Positions 8,801-16,846 of a DNA stretch of 64,000 nt are shown here, piece by piece; within the stretch, counting starts at the first letter, position 1, and every line of letters begins with the position of its first letter. The notes under the pieces are model-generated. The model had not been told where the DNA came from. It made no database searches and saw only the letters and a program-made list of their open reading frames with translations. The stretch spans positions 62,001-126,000 of the forward strand of contig NZ_JACJRU010000001.1 of NCBI RefSeq assembly GCF_014697425.1. Direction: 5' to 3'. The stretch comes from Nostoc sp. FACHB-110 (GTDB lineage: Bacteria > Cyanobacteriota > Cyanobacteriia > Cyanobacteriales > Nostocaceae). Position numbers and translations under genes: made by a program.

Positions 8801-10031
8801 GATAGCCGCTCTCTACTTGATTAAAGAAGCGTCTTAGCCGTTCTGGTGAGACATCAACTATTTGGCTTGGTTTGTAGATACCTAAGCGGGCTTTTTCAAT
8901 TGCTGTCTCATTAATATCTGTGGCAAAAATTTGAATAGCAGGTTTGGGAAGTACATTTTCCAAAAATTCCATTAAAGAAATAGCAATGGAATAAACCTCT
9001 TCCCCAGTTGCACAGCCTGGTATCCAGATCCGAATCGGCTCATCAACTGACTTCCCCTTCGATATTACTGGAAAGACTTGCTCTTTCAAAGCTTGATAAG
9101 CTTCTGGATCACGGAAAAAACTGGTGACACTGATTAAGATTTCGTAGTACAGTGCTTGCACTTCATCTGGATGATTTTGCAGATATTCTACGTAATATTC
9201 TAGACTTTCCAAGTTATACAGCACCATCCGCCGAGCAATTCGGCGCTTTATGGTTGTTTGCTTATAATGCGTAAAGTCAACACCAGTGGTAGTAAACAGC
9301 ATTGCAAAGATTGCCGGCAAAGCAGTCTCACTTTTAGGCAGTGGCTCAACTGTTTGTGAAGAAATCAGACGGGTAACGTTGGGATGGCGAGCAATCTTGG
9401 CTAATTCTTCAGCAATTTTGTGCGGTGGTAGAATAAAGTCAACATCACCAGTAGCGATCGCAGTATTCGGCATACTACTGAATTGTGCCGATGCTTCACA
9501 CTGAGCAAAGGTAATACCGCCAGCCGCCTTAATTGCTTCTGAGCCTTGTGCGCCATCTCCATCACTTCCTGATAAGACAACACTGATGGCTTTGCTTCCT
9601 ATTTCTGCCGCCAGCGAAGCAAAAAAAGCATCAGCCGGCATATATTTGCCATGAATTTTCTCACGGGGCGCGAGTTGCAACACCCCTTTAAGCAGCGTCA
9701 TCTTCCGGTTCGGGGGAATGACATATACTTGGTTCGGCTCGACAAGCATCCCATTCTGCACTTCACAAACGGGCATCTGTGTTGTTTTCGCCAGAATCTC
9801 AGTTAACAGGCTCTTCTGATTTGGATCTAAGTGCTGAATCAGCACAAATGCCATTCCAGTATCGATGGGTAAGTGACTCAGTAGCTGCGTAAATGCTTCT
9901 AATCCTCCTGCAGAGGCCGCAATTCCGACTATAGGAAATAAATTATTGCTTTTATCTTGCTGCTTCTGTGTCAATTTTTCAATAGCCATAGAATCTGATG
10001 GTAATGACTCAGAAGATTGGTTACAATTCAT
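5811..10031 (-). CDS. CheB-CheR-PAS hybrid histidine kinase with receiver domain
   Basis: A 1406-residue cytoplasmic signalling protein. Domains in order: CheB-type methylesterase (about 32-215; catalytic Ser40 in GIAASAGG, His67 in LIQHLDP, acidic SGSDGDG), CheR-type methyltransferase (about 235-500), a long coiled coil rich in NEELQSTNEEL-like repeats (about 650-760), two PAS domains, a HisKA domain with phospho-His1032 in SHELRNP, an HATPase with DTGIGIP and GLGIGLSL, and a receiver with phospho-Asp1331 in LLSDIAMP. No transmembrane segment is obvious. Such fusions occur in cyanobacteria and other bacteria; they are not necessarily linked to chemotaxis. No MCP, CheA or CheW gene is adjacent, so the input and output are unknown. 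Convergent with larB. Confidence 0.93.
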   Translation of the reverse strand: MNCNQSSESLPSDSMAIEKLTQKQQDKSNNLFPIVGIAASAGGLEAFTQLLSHLPIDTGMAFVLIQHLDPNQKSLLTEILAKTTQMPVCEVQNGMLVEPNQVYVIPPNRKMTLLKGVLQLAPREKIHGKYMPADAFFASLAAEIGSKAISVVLSGSDGDGAQGSEAIKAAGGITFAQCEASAQFSSMPNTAIATGDVDFILPPHKIAEELAKIARHPNVTRLISSQTVEPLPKSETALPAIFAMLFTTTGVDFTHYKQTTIKRRIARRMVLYNLESLEYYVEYLQNHPDEVQALYYEILISVTSFFRDPEAYQALKEQVFPVISKGKSVDEPIRIWIPGCATGEEVYSIAISLMEFLENVLPKPAIQIFATDINETAIEKARLGIYKPSQIVDVSPERLRRFFNQVESGYQISKPIRELCVFAKQNLISEPPFSNLDLISCRNVLIYFESVLQKQVMPIFHYSLKPTGFLMLGVAESAGEFSNLFTLTDRKNNIYTKKLIPTPLNFNFATSNYPVAKIAADKTMSHKTWDITDLNKQADQILLNRYVPVGVMINDNMDILQFRGETSPYLRPAPGVPSFNLFKMARKGLLEELRTAIHQAKRQNISVRKEQIQIEGSELSRKVNVEVIPFQPDSGETRGFLVLFEDVPALTNPQLSIKPENVEQVGTEEILRLQQELATTKQELAATQEYLQLISHEHEATTQHLKVANEEILSSNEELQSTNEELQTAKEEVQATNEELHTTNQELQSRNLELHNVNNDLLNLLSSVNIPILILTNDLRIRRFTPTAQRLLNLIPTDVGRPLSDIRSTIEVPNLESLIIEVIDTLNLKELEAQDTEGRWYNLRIRPYRTTENQIDGVVMVFMDIDALKRSTQQLQQALDYAEAVVETMPEPLVVLNADLQVIKSNRAFYRMFQVTPAQTEQQVIFELGNGHWNIPQVQSILEEILTHNTQIEGFEVCCDFEKIGQKTILLNGYKILQPGNQQMILLALHDITQQKLFEEERAQLLAQEQSARLEAEASNRTKDEFLSILSHELRNPLHSILGWSDLLQKQNLDTTQMNRAVDMIQRGAKAQVQMIEDLLDISRITTGKLSLNIYPIDLSYVIEAALEIVRLSAEAKNIQIECHLQPMGQVLGDGTRLQQVIWNLLSNAIKFTPAGGSVVLTLEEVNSQAQIRVSDTGIGIPNDFLPYVFDQFRQADSRKTRANQGLGIGLSLVRYLVELHGGTVQAESPGVDLGTTIIVKLPLNSNLEEDVSSGDPMVIDIANDTEICVDNIPSLDGLHVLVVDDDADIRELTKIMLQDYGAEVTAVTSADEAFSVLTSQPGMYDVLLSDIAMPNQDGYTLIRRVRSLSAEAGGKIPAAAITGYASSIDIQESRNAGFQMYIPKPVELTQLVFLVANLAGRTKNT

Positions 10032-10402
10032 GGTATTGGCGAATACAATACTAGAAAATTTAACTTTCTGTTGTATTCACGTAGTTGTATCCTGAGTGTA
10101 ACAATGTTTGTCTACTAACAACTCAACATCCATACCCAAGCATCTCTCAACAAGGCTTTTGAACAGACTGAGGCTAAACGGATTGGAGATAAATGAGAGT
10201 TTCACTACCCTCCGAAACATGGCAGCTGGTGTAGGGTGTAGGGAAGAAAAAGCCCCAACAACCAGTGGGATACAAGCCCCTTGCAACACCGTTTTCACAC
10301 TCAGTCACCCCCAACACCCTGTCTTGACAGAGTGCTAGATCAACCACTGGACATCCCCTATATCTAGAGGTTATGACATAGAGGTCTTATTGAGAACTTA
10401 GT
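10032..10402. other. Intergenic region between kinase and small membrane gene
   Basis: Divergent promoters for the hybrid kinase (minus) and the 68-residue gene (plus) must lie here. Overlapping frames on both strands (10077-10338) have no recognisable family and look non-coding. A GGTGTAGGGTGTAGGG stretch at 10228-10243 is two units of the same heptamer that appears reverse-complemented at 41701-41721. Nothing else is supported. Confidence 0.5.
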
Positions 10403-10609
10403 ATGAACTACTTCAACGATTTAACGTTTCGGTTGTTTTGGCATTTACCTGATAATGTCATACTCCTAGCCCAAGAAATTCGTGACCCCGATTTACTTGG
10501 TCAAATTCAAAAAACTTGGAATCACTTTATCCAGACAGGTCAAGTTTGGGCTTTGTTAATTGGTTTAGTGGTTGGTTATATGTTTCGCAGTCTTGCCAGC
10601 TACGGTTGA
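10403..10609 (+). CDS. Small membrane protein, unknown function
   Basis: A 68-residue protein with a polar, amphipathic first half and one strongly hydrophobic segment near the C-terminus (about residues 47-64, VWALLIGLVVGYMFRSL). I recognise it only as the kind of small single-span protein found upstream of argH in related cyanobacteria; no function can be assigned. It lies 63 bases before argH on the same strand, so it may be co-transcribed. The ATG is clear and the coding bias matches the neighbours. Confidence 0.7.
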   Translation: MNYFNDLTFRLFWHLPDNVILLAQEIRDPDLLGQIQKTWNHFIQTGQVWALLIGLVVGYMFRSLASYG

Positions 10610-10672
10610 CACTGACAGGGGGTTGGTAGTAGGGATTAGAGTATTTGCCTACTTCCAATTCCCCTTTGTTTT

Positions 10673-12064
10673 ATGACGCAACAACAAACTTGGAGCCAGC
10701 GATTTGAATCAGCTCTGCATCCGGCGATCGCTCGTTTTAATGCCAGCATTAATTTTGATATTGAATTAATCGAATACGACCTGACTGGTTCTCAAGCTCA
10801 TGCCAAAATGTTGGCGCATACGGGGATAATTTCTCACGCAGAAGGCGAACAACTCGTCACAGGTTTAGAACAAATTCGCCAAGAATATCGCCAAGGCCAG
10901 TTTCAGCCAGGGATTGATGCTGAAGATGTGCATTTTGCCGTAGAAAGACGACTGACAGAAATTGTCGGCGATGTGGGGAAAAAGTTACATACGGCGCGAT
11001 CGCGCAATGACCAAGTAGGTACAGATACTAGACTTTATCTGCGCGACCAAATTCAGCAAATTCGTACTCAGTTGCGTGAATTTCAACAAGTTTTATTAGA
11101 TATAGCCGAAAATAATGTTGAAACCCTCATCCCTGGCTATACACACCTCCAACGCGCCCAACCTTTGAGTTTAGCCCATCATCTATTGGCATACTTTGAA
11201 ATGTCACAGCGCGATTGGGAACGCTTAGGAGATGTTTATCGCCGTGTGAATATTTCACCTTTGGGTTGCGGTGCTTTGGCGGGAACTACATTTCCGATTG
11301 ACCGCCATTACACAGCCCAACTGCTAAATTTTGATAATGTTTATGCTAACAGCTTGGATGGCGTAAGCGATCGCGATTTTGCCATTGAATTTTTGTGTGC
11401 GGCTAGTTTGATTATGGTTCACCTCAGCCGTCTTTCCGAAGAAATTATTCTTTGGGCTGCGGAAGAATTTCGCTTCATCACGCTTAAAGATAGCTGTGCT
11501 ACTGGTTCTAGCATTATGCCTCAAAAGAAAAACCCTGATGTACCAGAATTAGTGCGCGGTAAAACTGGGCGTGTTTTTGGTCATCTTCAGGCGATGTTAG
11601 TGATTATGAAGGGTTTGCCTTTGGCTTATAACAAAGACTTGCAAGAAGACAAAGAAGGTTTATTTGATGCTGTTAATACAGTCAAAGCTTGTTTAGAAGC
11701 AATGACAATTTTGCTCCGGGAAGGTTTGGAATTTCGTAGCCAGCGTTTAAACGCAGCCGTCGCAGAAGATTTTTCTAATGCTACCGATGTCGCCGATTAT
11801 TTAGCAGCTAGGGGTGTTCCTTTCCGGGAAGCATATAATTTGGTGGGCAAGGTGGTAAAAACTAGCATTGCTGCAGGCAAACTGCTGAAAGATTTAACAT
11901 TAGAAGAATGGCAACAAATACATCCTACATTTGCAGCTGACATTTATGATGCGATCGCACCGCGCACAGTTGTCGCCGCCCGTAATAGTTATGGTGGCAC
12001 AGGTTTTGCTCAAGTAAATAAAGCAATTCACTCTGCCCGTACTCAACTAAAGGATGAAGGATAA
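10673..12064 (+). CDS. argH: Argininosuccinate lyase ArgH
   Basis: Cleaves argininosuccinate to arginine and fumarate, the last step of arginine synthesis, which also matters for cyanophycin in cyanobacteria. Length is 463 residues, as usual for this tetrameric fumarase-superfamily enzyme. Family motifs visible are [22 protein letters not shown], the TPGYTHLQ-like segment [12 protein letters not shown] and the signature [12 protein letters not shown], whose serine near residue 279 is the catalytic acid/base on the mobile loop. Contains several HIP1 sites. Ends before a strong bidirectional hairpin terminator shared with the small gene on the other strand. Confidence 0.98.
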   Translation: MTQQQTWSQRFESALHPAIARFNASINFDIELIEYDLTGSQAHAKMLAHTGIISHAEGEQLVTGLEQIRQEYRQGQFQPGIDAEDVHFAVERRLTEIVGDVGKKLHTARSRNDQVGTDTRLYLRDQIQQIRTQLREFQQVLLDIAENNVETLIPGYTHLQRAQPLSLAHHLLAYFEMSQRDWERLGDVYRRVNISPLGCGALAGTTFPIDRHYTAQLLNFDNVYANSLDGVSDRDFAIEFLCAASLIMVHLSRLSEEIILWAAEEFRFITLKDSCATGSSIMPQKKNPDVPELVRGKTGRVFGHLQAMLVIMKGLPLAYNKDLQEDKEGLFDAVNTVKACLEAMTILLREGLEFRSQRLNAAVAEDFSNATDVADYLAARGVPFREAYNLVGKVVKTSIAAGKLLKDLTLEEWQQIHPTFAADIYDAIAPRTVVAARNSYGGTGFAQVNKAIHSARTQLKDEG

Positions 12065-12100
12065 AATTTTAGATTTAAGACTTCAGACTTTCAAACAAAT

Positions 12101-12129
12101 AAGGGCGTACAAATAAATGTACGCCCTTT
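12101..12129. terminator. Bidirectional intrinsic terminator between argH and the 54-residue gene
   Basis: Perfect stem AAGGGCGTAC (12101-12110) and GTACGCCCTT (12119-12128) with an 8-base AT loop. It is flanked by AAAT on one side and TTTC on the other, so it can serve both convergent genes. Confidence 0.85.
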
Positions 12130-12170
12130 CAACTTGAATCATTCCAAGAATCAGAAACTAAGCAGGTAGC

Positions 12171-12335
12171 TTACTCAGCGTCAATTGCTGCTGCGCCCTC
12201 ATCTTCCTCATTCTTTGGTGTTCTTTGTTGGAACCTTCTCTGCATTCTTCCCGTTGTAGTCCGTTTACGAAACTTTCTGGCGTATGCCTGGTTCCGTAGC
12301 GCCTTTTCTTTTTTGGGGTTACGGCGCTTTGCCAT
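12171..12335 (-). CDS. Small, very basic conserved protein (54 residues)
   Basis: Translating the minus strand gives a 54-residue product starting MAKRRNPKKEKALRNQAYAR and ending in an acidic tail (NEEDEGAAAIDAE). The first 40 residues are rich in Arg and Lys, the last 14 are acidic. This charge pattern and size resemble ribosome-associated or nucleic-acid-binding proteins, but I do not recognise a named family; I recall similar short proteins in many cyanobacteria annotated only as hypothetical. An AGGTGAAC sequence directly before the ATG is a good Shine-Dalgarno. It is too short to be found by most length cut-offs. Its 3' end faces argH across a shared terminator. Confidence 0.8.
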   Translation of the reverse strand: MAKRRNPKKEKALRNQAYARKFRKRTTTGRMQRRFQQRTPKNEEDEGAAAIDAE

Positions 12336-13230
12336 GTTCACCTCATTTAATAAACAACAAAAAAAGATAAACTAGGCATCTCTTAGGCATTATCAGCTAC
12401 TAATGCTGCTGCTGTTGATATGATTTTCCCCTAGTTTAACAGTCTAGATACTTTCTTTGAACAGCATACTATCATATCGTATTGATTTTATGAATGTCAA
12501 TACTACTTTCCGATTATTTCCTATAATTTAGAAATTTTGGACATTTCAATAATATTAGTTTAAAGATAGTCCATTTTAAGTTTATTTCTATCATCTATGA
12601 GTTATTTTTCAAAAATTCAAGTTTATTTAAGATAAACAATTATATTTTCAAAATTTTCAAAATCTAATTTTTTAGATAATTTCAATTTATTTAATTTTGG
12701 TTAAACTCTTCTTATTTTCTTGACACAAGATTAGGAAAAAAATTATATGTTGTTAACATAGTATCAATATATACATAAAATCTAATTTATTGTAATCAAA
12801 TGCTAAAATTAAGCTATTATACGAAAATTGTTAGAGGGTGTTTGAAAACATCAAGTATTGTTCTTGATGCTACTACTTCACATTAGTCTTACCATCATTA
12901 ATTACCCTAGAGATTTGTCTTTAACATTTTGATAATGCGAATGCAAAAGCTGAAGGGTATACTAGCTGGGTAAAACCAGTCTATGAAATTAGGCAGAGAT
13001 TAACGTATTAGTTAACTATGACTAAATTTGTAGATGTAGTGAATTAATTTGCGGAATTGTCTGATTTTTACTTCTTAAGTCGGATGGTGGTTAGTGTGAT
13101 TTTAGAGTTATACCTATAATTAATTTTGGGTATAACATAAAATACTTTTCCAACGCCCTCTTTAGAATAAAATCATCCAGCACAAGCATATATGAGTAAA
13201 ACAATCCCCAATAATTTAGTTATTTAGTAA
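12336..13230. other. Long AT-rich intergenic region
   Basis: Almost 900 bases without a supported gene, much more AT-rich than the flanks. A hairpin CATCAAG (12849-12855)/CTTGATG (12863-12869) follows GAGGGTGTTTGAAAA, which looks like a decayed insertion-sequence end but cannot be proved. A tiny frame at 13192-13227 (11 codons, ATG AGT AAA) ends three bases before the Nudix start and might be a leader peptide. No RNA gene was recognised. Confidence 0.5.
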
Positions 13231-13770
13231 ATGCGAGTGCAGAAAATCCAAACATCCCACACCAATATTTTCAGCTTGAACGTTCTTGCTTTTTTTGCGG
13301 CAATTGTCCAATCTACACGCGGGTTATGGCGTTATGGACAAACAGTATTAGGTGTTATTTTCCGTCATCCTATTACTGGTACAAGTATTATTCCTATTTT
13401 GCCTGATGGTCGAATTGTCTTAATTCGACGGCAAGATAATGGTCTTTGGTCGTTACCAGGGGGGATGGTAGATTGGGGAGAAGATATCCCTAGCACAGTC
13501 CGCCGAGAGTTGCTAGAGGAAACTGGACTAGAATTAGTGGAAATTAAGCGCCTAGTTGGTGTATATTCGGCTCCAGACCGCGATCCTCGAATTCATTCAA
13601 TTTGCGTTGTGGTGGAAGTTGCAGTCCAAGGAGAAATGGAAATTCAGGATGCTTTAGAAGTCAAAGAGATACAAGCTTTCTTGCCTAGTGCTTTACCAAC
13701 TGGGCCGATGTCTCATGACCATTCCCGACAGATGCAAGACTACTTAAACGGTTTGACGACACTAGCGTAA
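13231..13770 (+). CDS. Nudix hydrolase
   Basis: Hydrolyses a nucleoside diphosphate linked to another moiety; the exact substrate (oxidised nucleotides, ADP-ribose, NADH or others) cannot be read from the sequence. The Nudix box is complete: GGMVDWGED, then RRELLEETGLEL, matching Gx5Ex7REUxEExGU. The box sits at about residues 76-98 of 179. The N-terminal 40 residues contain a hydrophobic stretch (NVLAFFAAIVQS) that is not part of the Nudix fold and may be a membrane-associating helix. Preceded by a long AT-rich intergenic region and a possible 11-codon leader frame. Confidence 0.93.
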   Translation: MRVQKIQTSHTNIFSLNVLAFFAAIVQSTRGLWRYGQTVLGVIFRHPITGTSIIPILPDGRIVLIRRQDNGLWSLPGGMVDWGEDIPSTVRRELLEETGLELVEIKRLVGVYSAPDRDPRIHSICVVVEVAVQGEMEIQDALEVKEIQAFLPSALPTGPMSHDHSRQMQDYLNGLTTLA

Positions 13771-13857
13771 CAATATTTTAGATTTTAGTTTGAGGATTTA
13801 ATTGCAAAATCCAAGATAAAAACTAAAATCAGCTATGATGTAGTCTTTATATAGAAG

Positions 13858-14679
13858 ATGGATACGCTATTACGTAACTCCCGCAGAAAGCTGTCGCAAG
13901 GATTGTTATTCTGGAGTGAGGCTGGACAAGGTATTCCTGTGCTTTTGTTACATGGTGCTTGGAACGACAGCAGCCAATGGTCATTAGTGATGGAAAAATT
14001 GGCTAAAAATTTCCATTGTTTTGCACCAGACTTGTTAGGTTTTGGTGAGTCTGATAAACCTAAAATTCATCACTCAGTTGATTTACACGTAGAATGTATA
14101 GCAGAATTACTACAAGCTTTAAGATTAGAAAAAGTATATATAATAGGACATTCTCTTGGCGGTTGGATTGCAGCTAGTTATGCTTTGAAATATCCAGAAC
14201 AAGTGGAAGGTTTAGTGTTGTTAGCACCAGAAGGGGTGAAGATAGAACAACAAGAAAAGCGATGGCAGCAAATGAGAAATTTAGTGGAACTTTCACCACT
14301 ATTTGTGAAAATTTTGAAAATTGTCAAGCCTTTGACGAAAATGTTGGGTTGGCAAGAGAAAATTGAACAAAACTTAGAACAACGTCAAATTTGGCTGCAA
14401 TACCCAGCCGCTTGTCAAATATTATTTCAAAGACAAAAGCTAGAAATTGAAGCAGAGTTACTGCAAGATAAACTGCATTTAATAGAAGTTCCTGTTTTAA
14501 TTTTACAAGGTGGCAAAGATAGCTATGATGCTGTATTTAAAAGCCAAACTTATAAACAATTAATTTCCCAAGTTGATTTTAAATCAGTAGCTCATGCCGA
14601 AAATGACTTACCAGCTACTTGTGCTGGAATTGTGGCTGAAGAGGTGAGAGATTTTATTAATTCAGTTAGAGTAATGTAG
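13858..14679 (+). CDS. Alpha/beta-fold hydrolase
   Basis: A 273-residue serine hydrolase of the esterase/epoxide-hydrolase type. The oxyanion motif LHGAWND is at about residue 31, the nucleophile elbow GHSLGG has Ser99, an acid is likely in GGKDSYD near residue 222, and the base is probably the His in SVAHAEND near residue 245. Substrate unknown. It has no signal peptide, so it is cytoplasmic. The next gene begins 12 bases after its stop, so the two probably form an operon. Confidence 0.9.
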   Translation: MDTLLRNSRRKLSQGLLFWSEAGQGIPVLLLHGAWNDSSQWSLVMEKLAKNFHCFAPDLLGFGESDKPKIHHSVDLHVECIAELLQALRLEKVYIIGHSLGGWIAASYALKYPEQVEGLVLLAPEGVKIEQQEKRWQQMRNLVELSPLFVKILKIVKPLTKMLGWQEKIEQNLEQRQIWLQYPAACQILFQRQKLEIEAELLQDKLHLIEVPVLILQGGKDSYDAVFKSQTYKQLISQVDFKSVAHAENDLPATCAGIVAEEVRDFINSVRVM

Positions 14680-14691
14680 ATACATAAAAAT

Positions 14692-15252
14692 GTGGATGAA
14701 GTTAAATTTGAAACTTTTGTATCCCAAAATGTATTAACTATCCCTGAAGCCAAGCGCGGTTGTTTTACACCTGTTGAGCTTGGCATTCGTATTACTAATA
14801 ATACGCAGACATCATTACACTTTTCAACGAATTTTTATGCGATGTTTCCGGAAATGATTGCGCCAGATGGTGAGTTAATGCGAACAGGTATTGCCTGTGA
14901 GCGATTTAACCGACCAACGGCATCTGAGTTTGTGTTATTAATACCAGGAAGAGCAGTCACAATTTATCGAGATTCCTTTCTGTTTTGGGAACGGCAAAGC
15001 AGAAAAAAGCGCGATCGCCGGTTGGTTTTATATCTCCCTTTTCCTGCACAGGATCTTTATGGTTTTGATCCACTATACCCAGGTAAATATCAATTTCGTT
15101 TCAGATATCGTGAACATACTAATGGAGATATAGCAGATTTTGATCAGTGGAGCGATCGCCAAAAATTACAAATAATATTAGAAAATCTCTGGACTGGTGA
15201 GGTGCTAACTCCTCTTGTGGATATTTATTTAGTTGAGTCATCATCTAGTTGA
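14692..15252 (+). CDS. Hypothetical protein downstream of the hydrolase
   Basis: A 186-residue cytoplasmic protein that I do not recognise by name. It has a beta-rich look: GCFTPVELGIRITNNTQTS near the N-terminus resembles an immunoglobulin-like fold, and a C-terminal segment (PGKYQFRFRYRE) fits the same. The start is GTG at 14692, immediately after the hydrolase stop; no upstream alternative exists. Operon position suggests a role with the hydrolase. An imperfect hairpin (AGGTGATTTTT with AAAAATAACACCT, 15252-15278) follows its stop and may terminate the transcript before the TnpB element. Confidence 0.65.
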   Translation: MDEVKFETFVSQNVLTIPEAKRGCFTPVELGIRITNNTQTSLHFSTNFYAMFPEMIAPDGELMRTGIACERFNRPTASEFVLLIPGRAVTIYRDSFLFWERQSRKKRDRRLVLYLPFPAQDLYGFDPLYPGKYQFRFRYREHTNGDIADFDQWSDRQKLQIILENLWTGEVLTPLVDIYLVESSSS

Positions 15253-15479
15253 GGTGATTTTTATCAAAAATAACACCTGCTCTAGGAATGTTGAGAGTTG
15301 ATGGTTAAATTAGGGATAAATTCTGGTGATGTTTTGTTCAGTTTCTTTAACAGATTTCGCGTAATTCCCCTTCCGGGAGCGAAGCAGGGAGGGGATGTAA
15401 GCGAGTCAAAAACGAAACGCCCATCATACCAATTTTTACCGCAGGTGAAACAGGTATGGTGGGCAGGGGGTGATATTTA

Positions 15480-16832
15480 GTGGCATTGCGTAGAGCAACT
15501 TTTAGGTTGTATCCAACAAAAAAAGTGAATAATTTATTACACTATCACCAAAGACTTCATAAAGAACTCTACAATGCCGCAGTGTCTAATAGAATTACGT
15601 CTTACAGGAAATTTGGTAAGTCAGTTTCATACTTTGAGCAACAAAATTGTCTACCAGATTTCAAGGAAGTTTGGGCAGAATATAAACAAATAAATTCCCA
15701 ATCATTGCAGGCAACATTAAAACGTGTTGACCTAGCATTCCAGCGTTTCTTCAAAGGTCTAGGTGGTTATCCTAAATTCAAGTCAATTCGTCGCTATTCT
15801 GGTTGGAGTTATCCATCCTTCACAGGATGGAAATGTCACAGCACTGGTGATAACGGCTATTTAGAACTAGCTAAAATTGGTTCTATCCAAATGCGGGGAA
15901 AGTCTAGATTGTGGGGTCATCCCAAAGCACTAGACATAGTTCACCGCAATGGTAAATGGTACGCATCTGTAGTTTTAGATATAGATGATGAACTTTTAAG
16001 GAATAGCCGGAAAACGGATGATGGTATTGTTGCAATTGATTTAGGGTGTAATGATGCAATTGCTTGGACTAATGGAGAAGAAAACGGTTTGATTTCTGCG
16101 CCTAGATTTTTCAGGAATGCAGAACAAAAAATCAAGCAACTAAGCAAAGGTAAACGTCGTAAACGTTCACCTAATTTAAAAAAGAAACAGAAGGCTTCTA
16201 GGAGATGGAAGAAAGCTCAGAGTCAGATTAGCAAAATATATCGAAAAGTAGCTAACCAAAGACAGAACTGGGTTCATCAAGTCACCACACGAATAATTAG
16301 CGGTAATAGCACGGTGGTAACTGAACAACTAGAAGTTAAAAACATGAGTGCCAAAGCCAAAAAAGGTGGTGCGCCAAAGGCGCAGCGCAAGCGCGATAAG
16401 CGCAAGAAGCAAAAAACTGGTCTAAATAAATCAATTCTTGATGTTGGAATGGGAATGATTAAGCAATCCCTTAAAGCTAAGTTGGATGATGTTAGCGGTG
16501 TATTTTCCGAAGCACCGACTAAGAAGATAAAACCATCTCAAACTTGTCCTAAATGTGGGCATCAGGAAAAGAAATCTTTAGACCAGAGAGTGCATATTTG
16601 CAGCAATTGTGAATACACTCAACAACGTGATATAGCTTCTGGCGAAGTGCTACTTCTTTGGTACTCAGGAAGACTACCGGGATTGGGAACCAGTCTCGCA
16701 GACGCAGATCGTTCTAGCTCTACTTCGCGTACCCGCAAGACTGCGGGAAGCATGAAGCAACTAGGCGAGAAGAAGCGTCAAAAATCTTGCTCTACTGGTG
16801 GGAATGTAGAAACCCCACCCTCAACGAAGTAG
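15480..16832 (+). CDS. tnpB: TnpB, RNA-guided nuclease of an IS605-type element
   Basis: TnpB is a RuvC-like RNA-guided DNA endonuclease, ancestor of Cas12, that helps the element persist. The 450-residue product keeps all three RuvC acids: Asp in VAIDLGCND, Glu in VVTEQLEVKNM and Asp in QQRDIASG. Between the last two is a zinc finger CPKCG...CSNCEY. The N-terminus (LRRATFRLYPT) is the usual TnpB wedge start. The start codon is GTG. The C-terminal 60 residues after the zinc finger are low complexity and overlap the DNA that should encode the omega RNA; the stop codon lies in the right-end hairpin. The lysine/arginine-rich stretch near residue 300 (GGAPKAQRKRDKRKKQ) is GC-rich at DNA level. 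Confidence 0.93.
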   Translation: MALRRATFRLYPTKKVNNLLHYHQRLHKELYNAAVSNRITSYRKFGKSVSYFEQQNCLPDFKEVWAEYKQINSQSLQATLKRVDLAFQRFFKGLGGYPKFKSIRRYSGWSYPSFTGWKCHSTGDNGYLELAKIGSIQMRGKSRLWGHPKALDIVHRNGKWYASVVLDIDDELLRNSRKTDDGIVAIDLGCNDAIAWTNGEENGLISAPRFFRNAEQKIKQLSKGKRRKRSPNLKKKQKASRRWKKAQSQISKIYRKVANQRQNWVHQVTTRIISGNSTVVTEQLEVKNMSAKAKKGGAPKAQRKRDKRKKQKTGLNKSILDVGMGMIKQSLKAKLDDVSGVFSEAPTKKIKPSQTCPKCGHQEKKSLDQRVHICSNCEYTQQRDIASGEVLLLWYSGRLPGLGTSLADADRSSSTSRTRKTAGSMKQLGEKKRQKSCSTGGNVETPPSTK

Positions 16833-16846
16833 GGTGGGGTAGTTCA
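16680..16846 (+). ncRNA. Predicted omega (right-end) RNA of the TnpB element
   Basis: In known TnpB elements the guide RNA overlaps the 3' end of tnpB and ends at the element boundary, with the guide taken from the flanking DNA. Here the region contains stems such as ACCCGCAAGACTGCGGG and the terminal 10-bp hairpin at 16812-16840. If the boundary is after AGTTCA, the guide would begin with TGTTTGTAAAACTG. The 5' boundary given is an estimate from typical omega RNA lengths. Confidence 0.5.

Larger units (their letters stand above)
15298..16846 (+). mobile_element. IS200/IS605-type element carrying only tnpB
   Basis: The right end is clear: a perfect 10-bp hairpin ACCCCACCCT (16812-16821)/AGGGTGGGGT (16831-16840), typical of IS605-family right ends, followed by AGTTCA. 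The left end is not resolved. Candidate left-end structures are an inverted repeat GCCCATCATACC (15419-15430)/GGTATGGTGGGC (15453-15464, one mismatch) and a CCCCTTCC/GGGAGGGG pair at 15367-15394; a TTGAT motif at 15298-15302 could be the target site. No tnpA is present, so the element probably cannot move alone. Its right end forms the stop codon of the following vWA gene. Confidence 0.75.

Noticed and set aside
10077..10338. Overlapping frames on both strands upstream of the small membrane gene
   Set aside because: No recognisable family, overlapping each other, and containing heptamer repeats.
15298..15480. 60-residue frame before tnpB
   Set aside because: TTG start, crosses the element's inverted repeats and has no family pattern; probably left-end DNA of the element.
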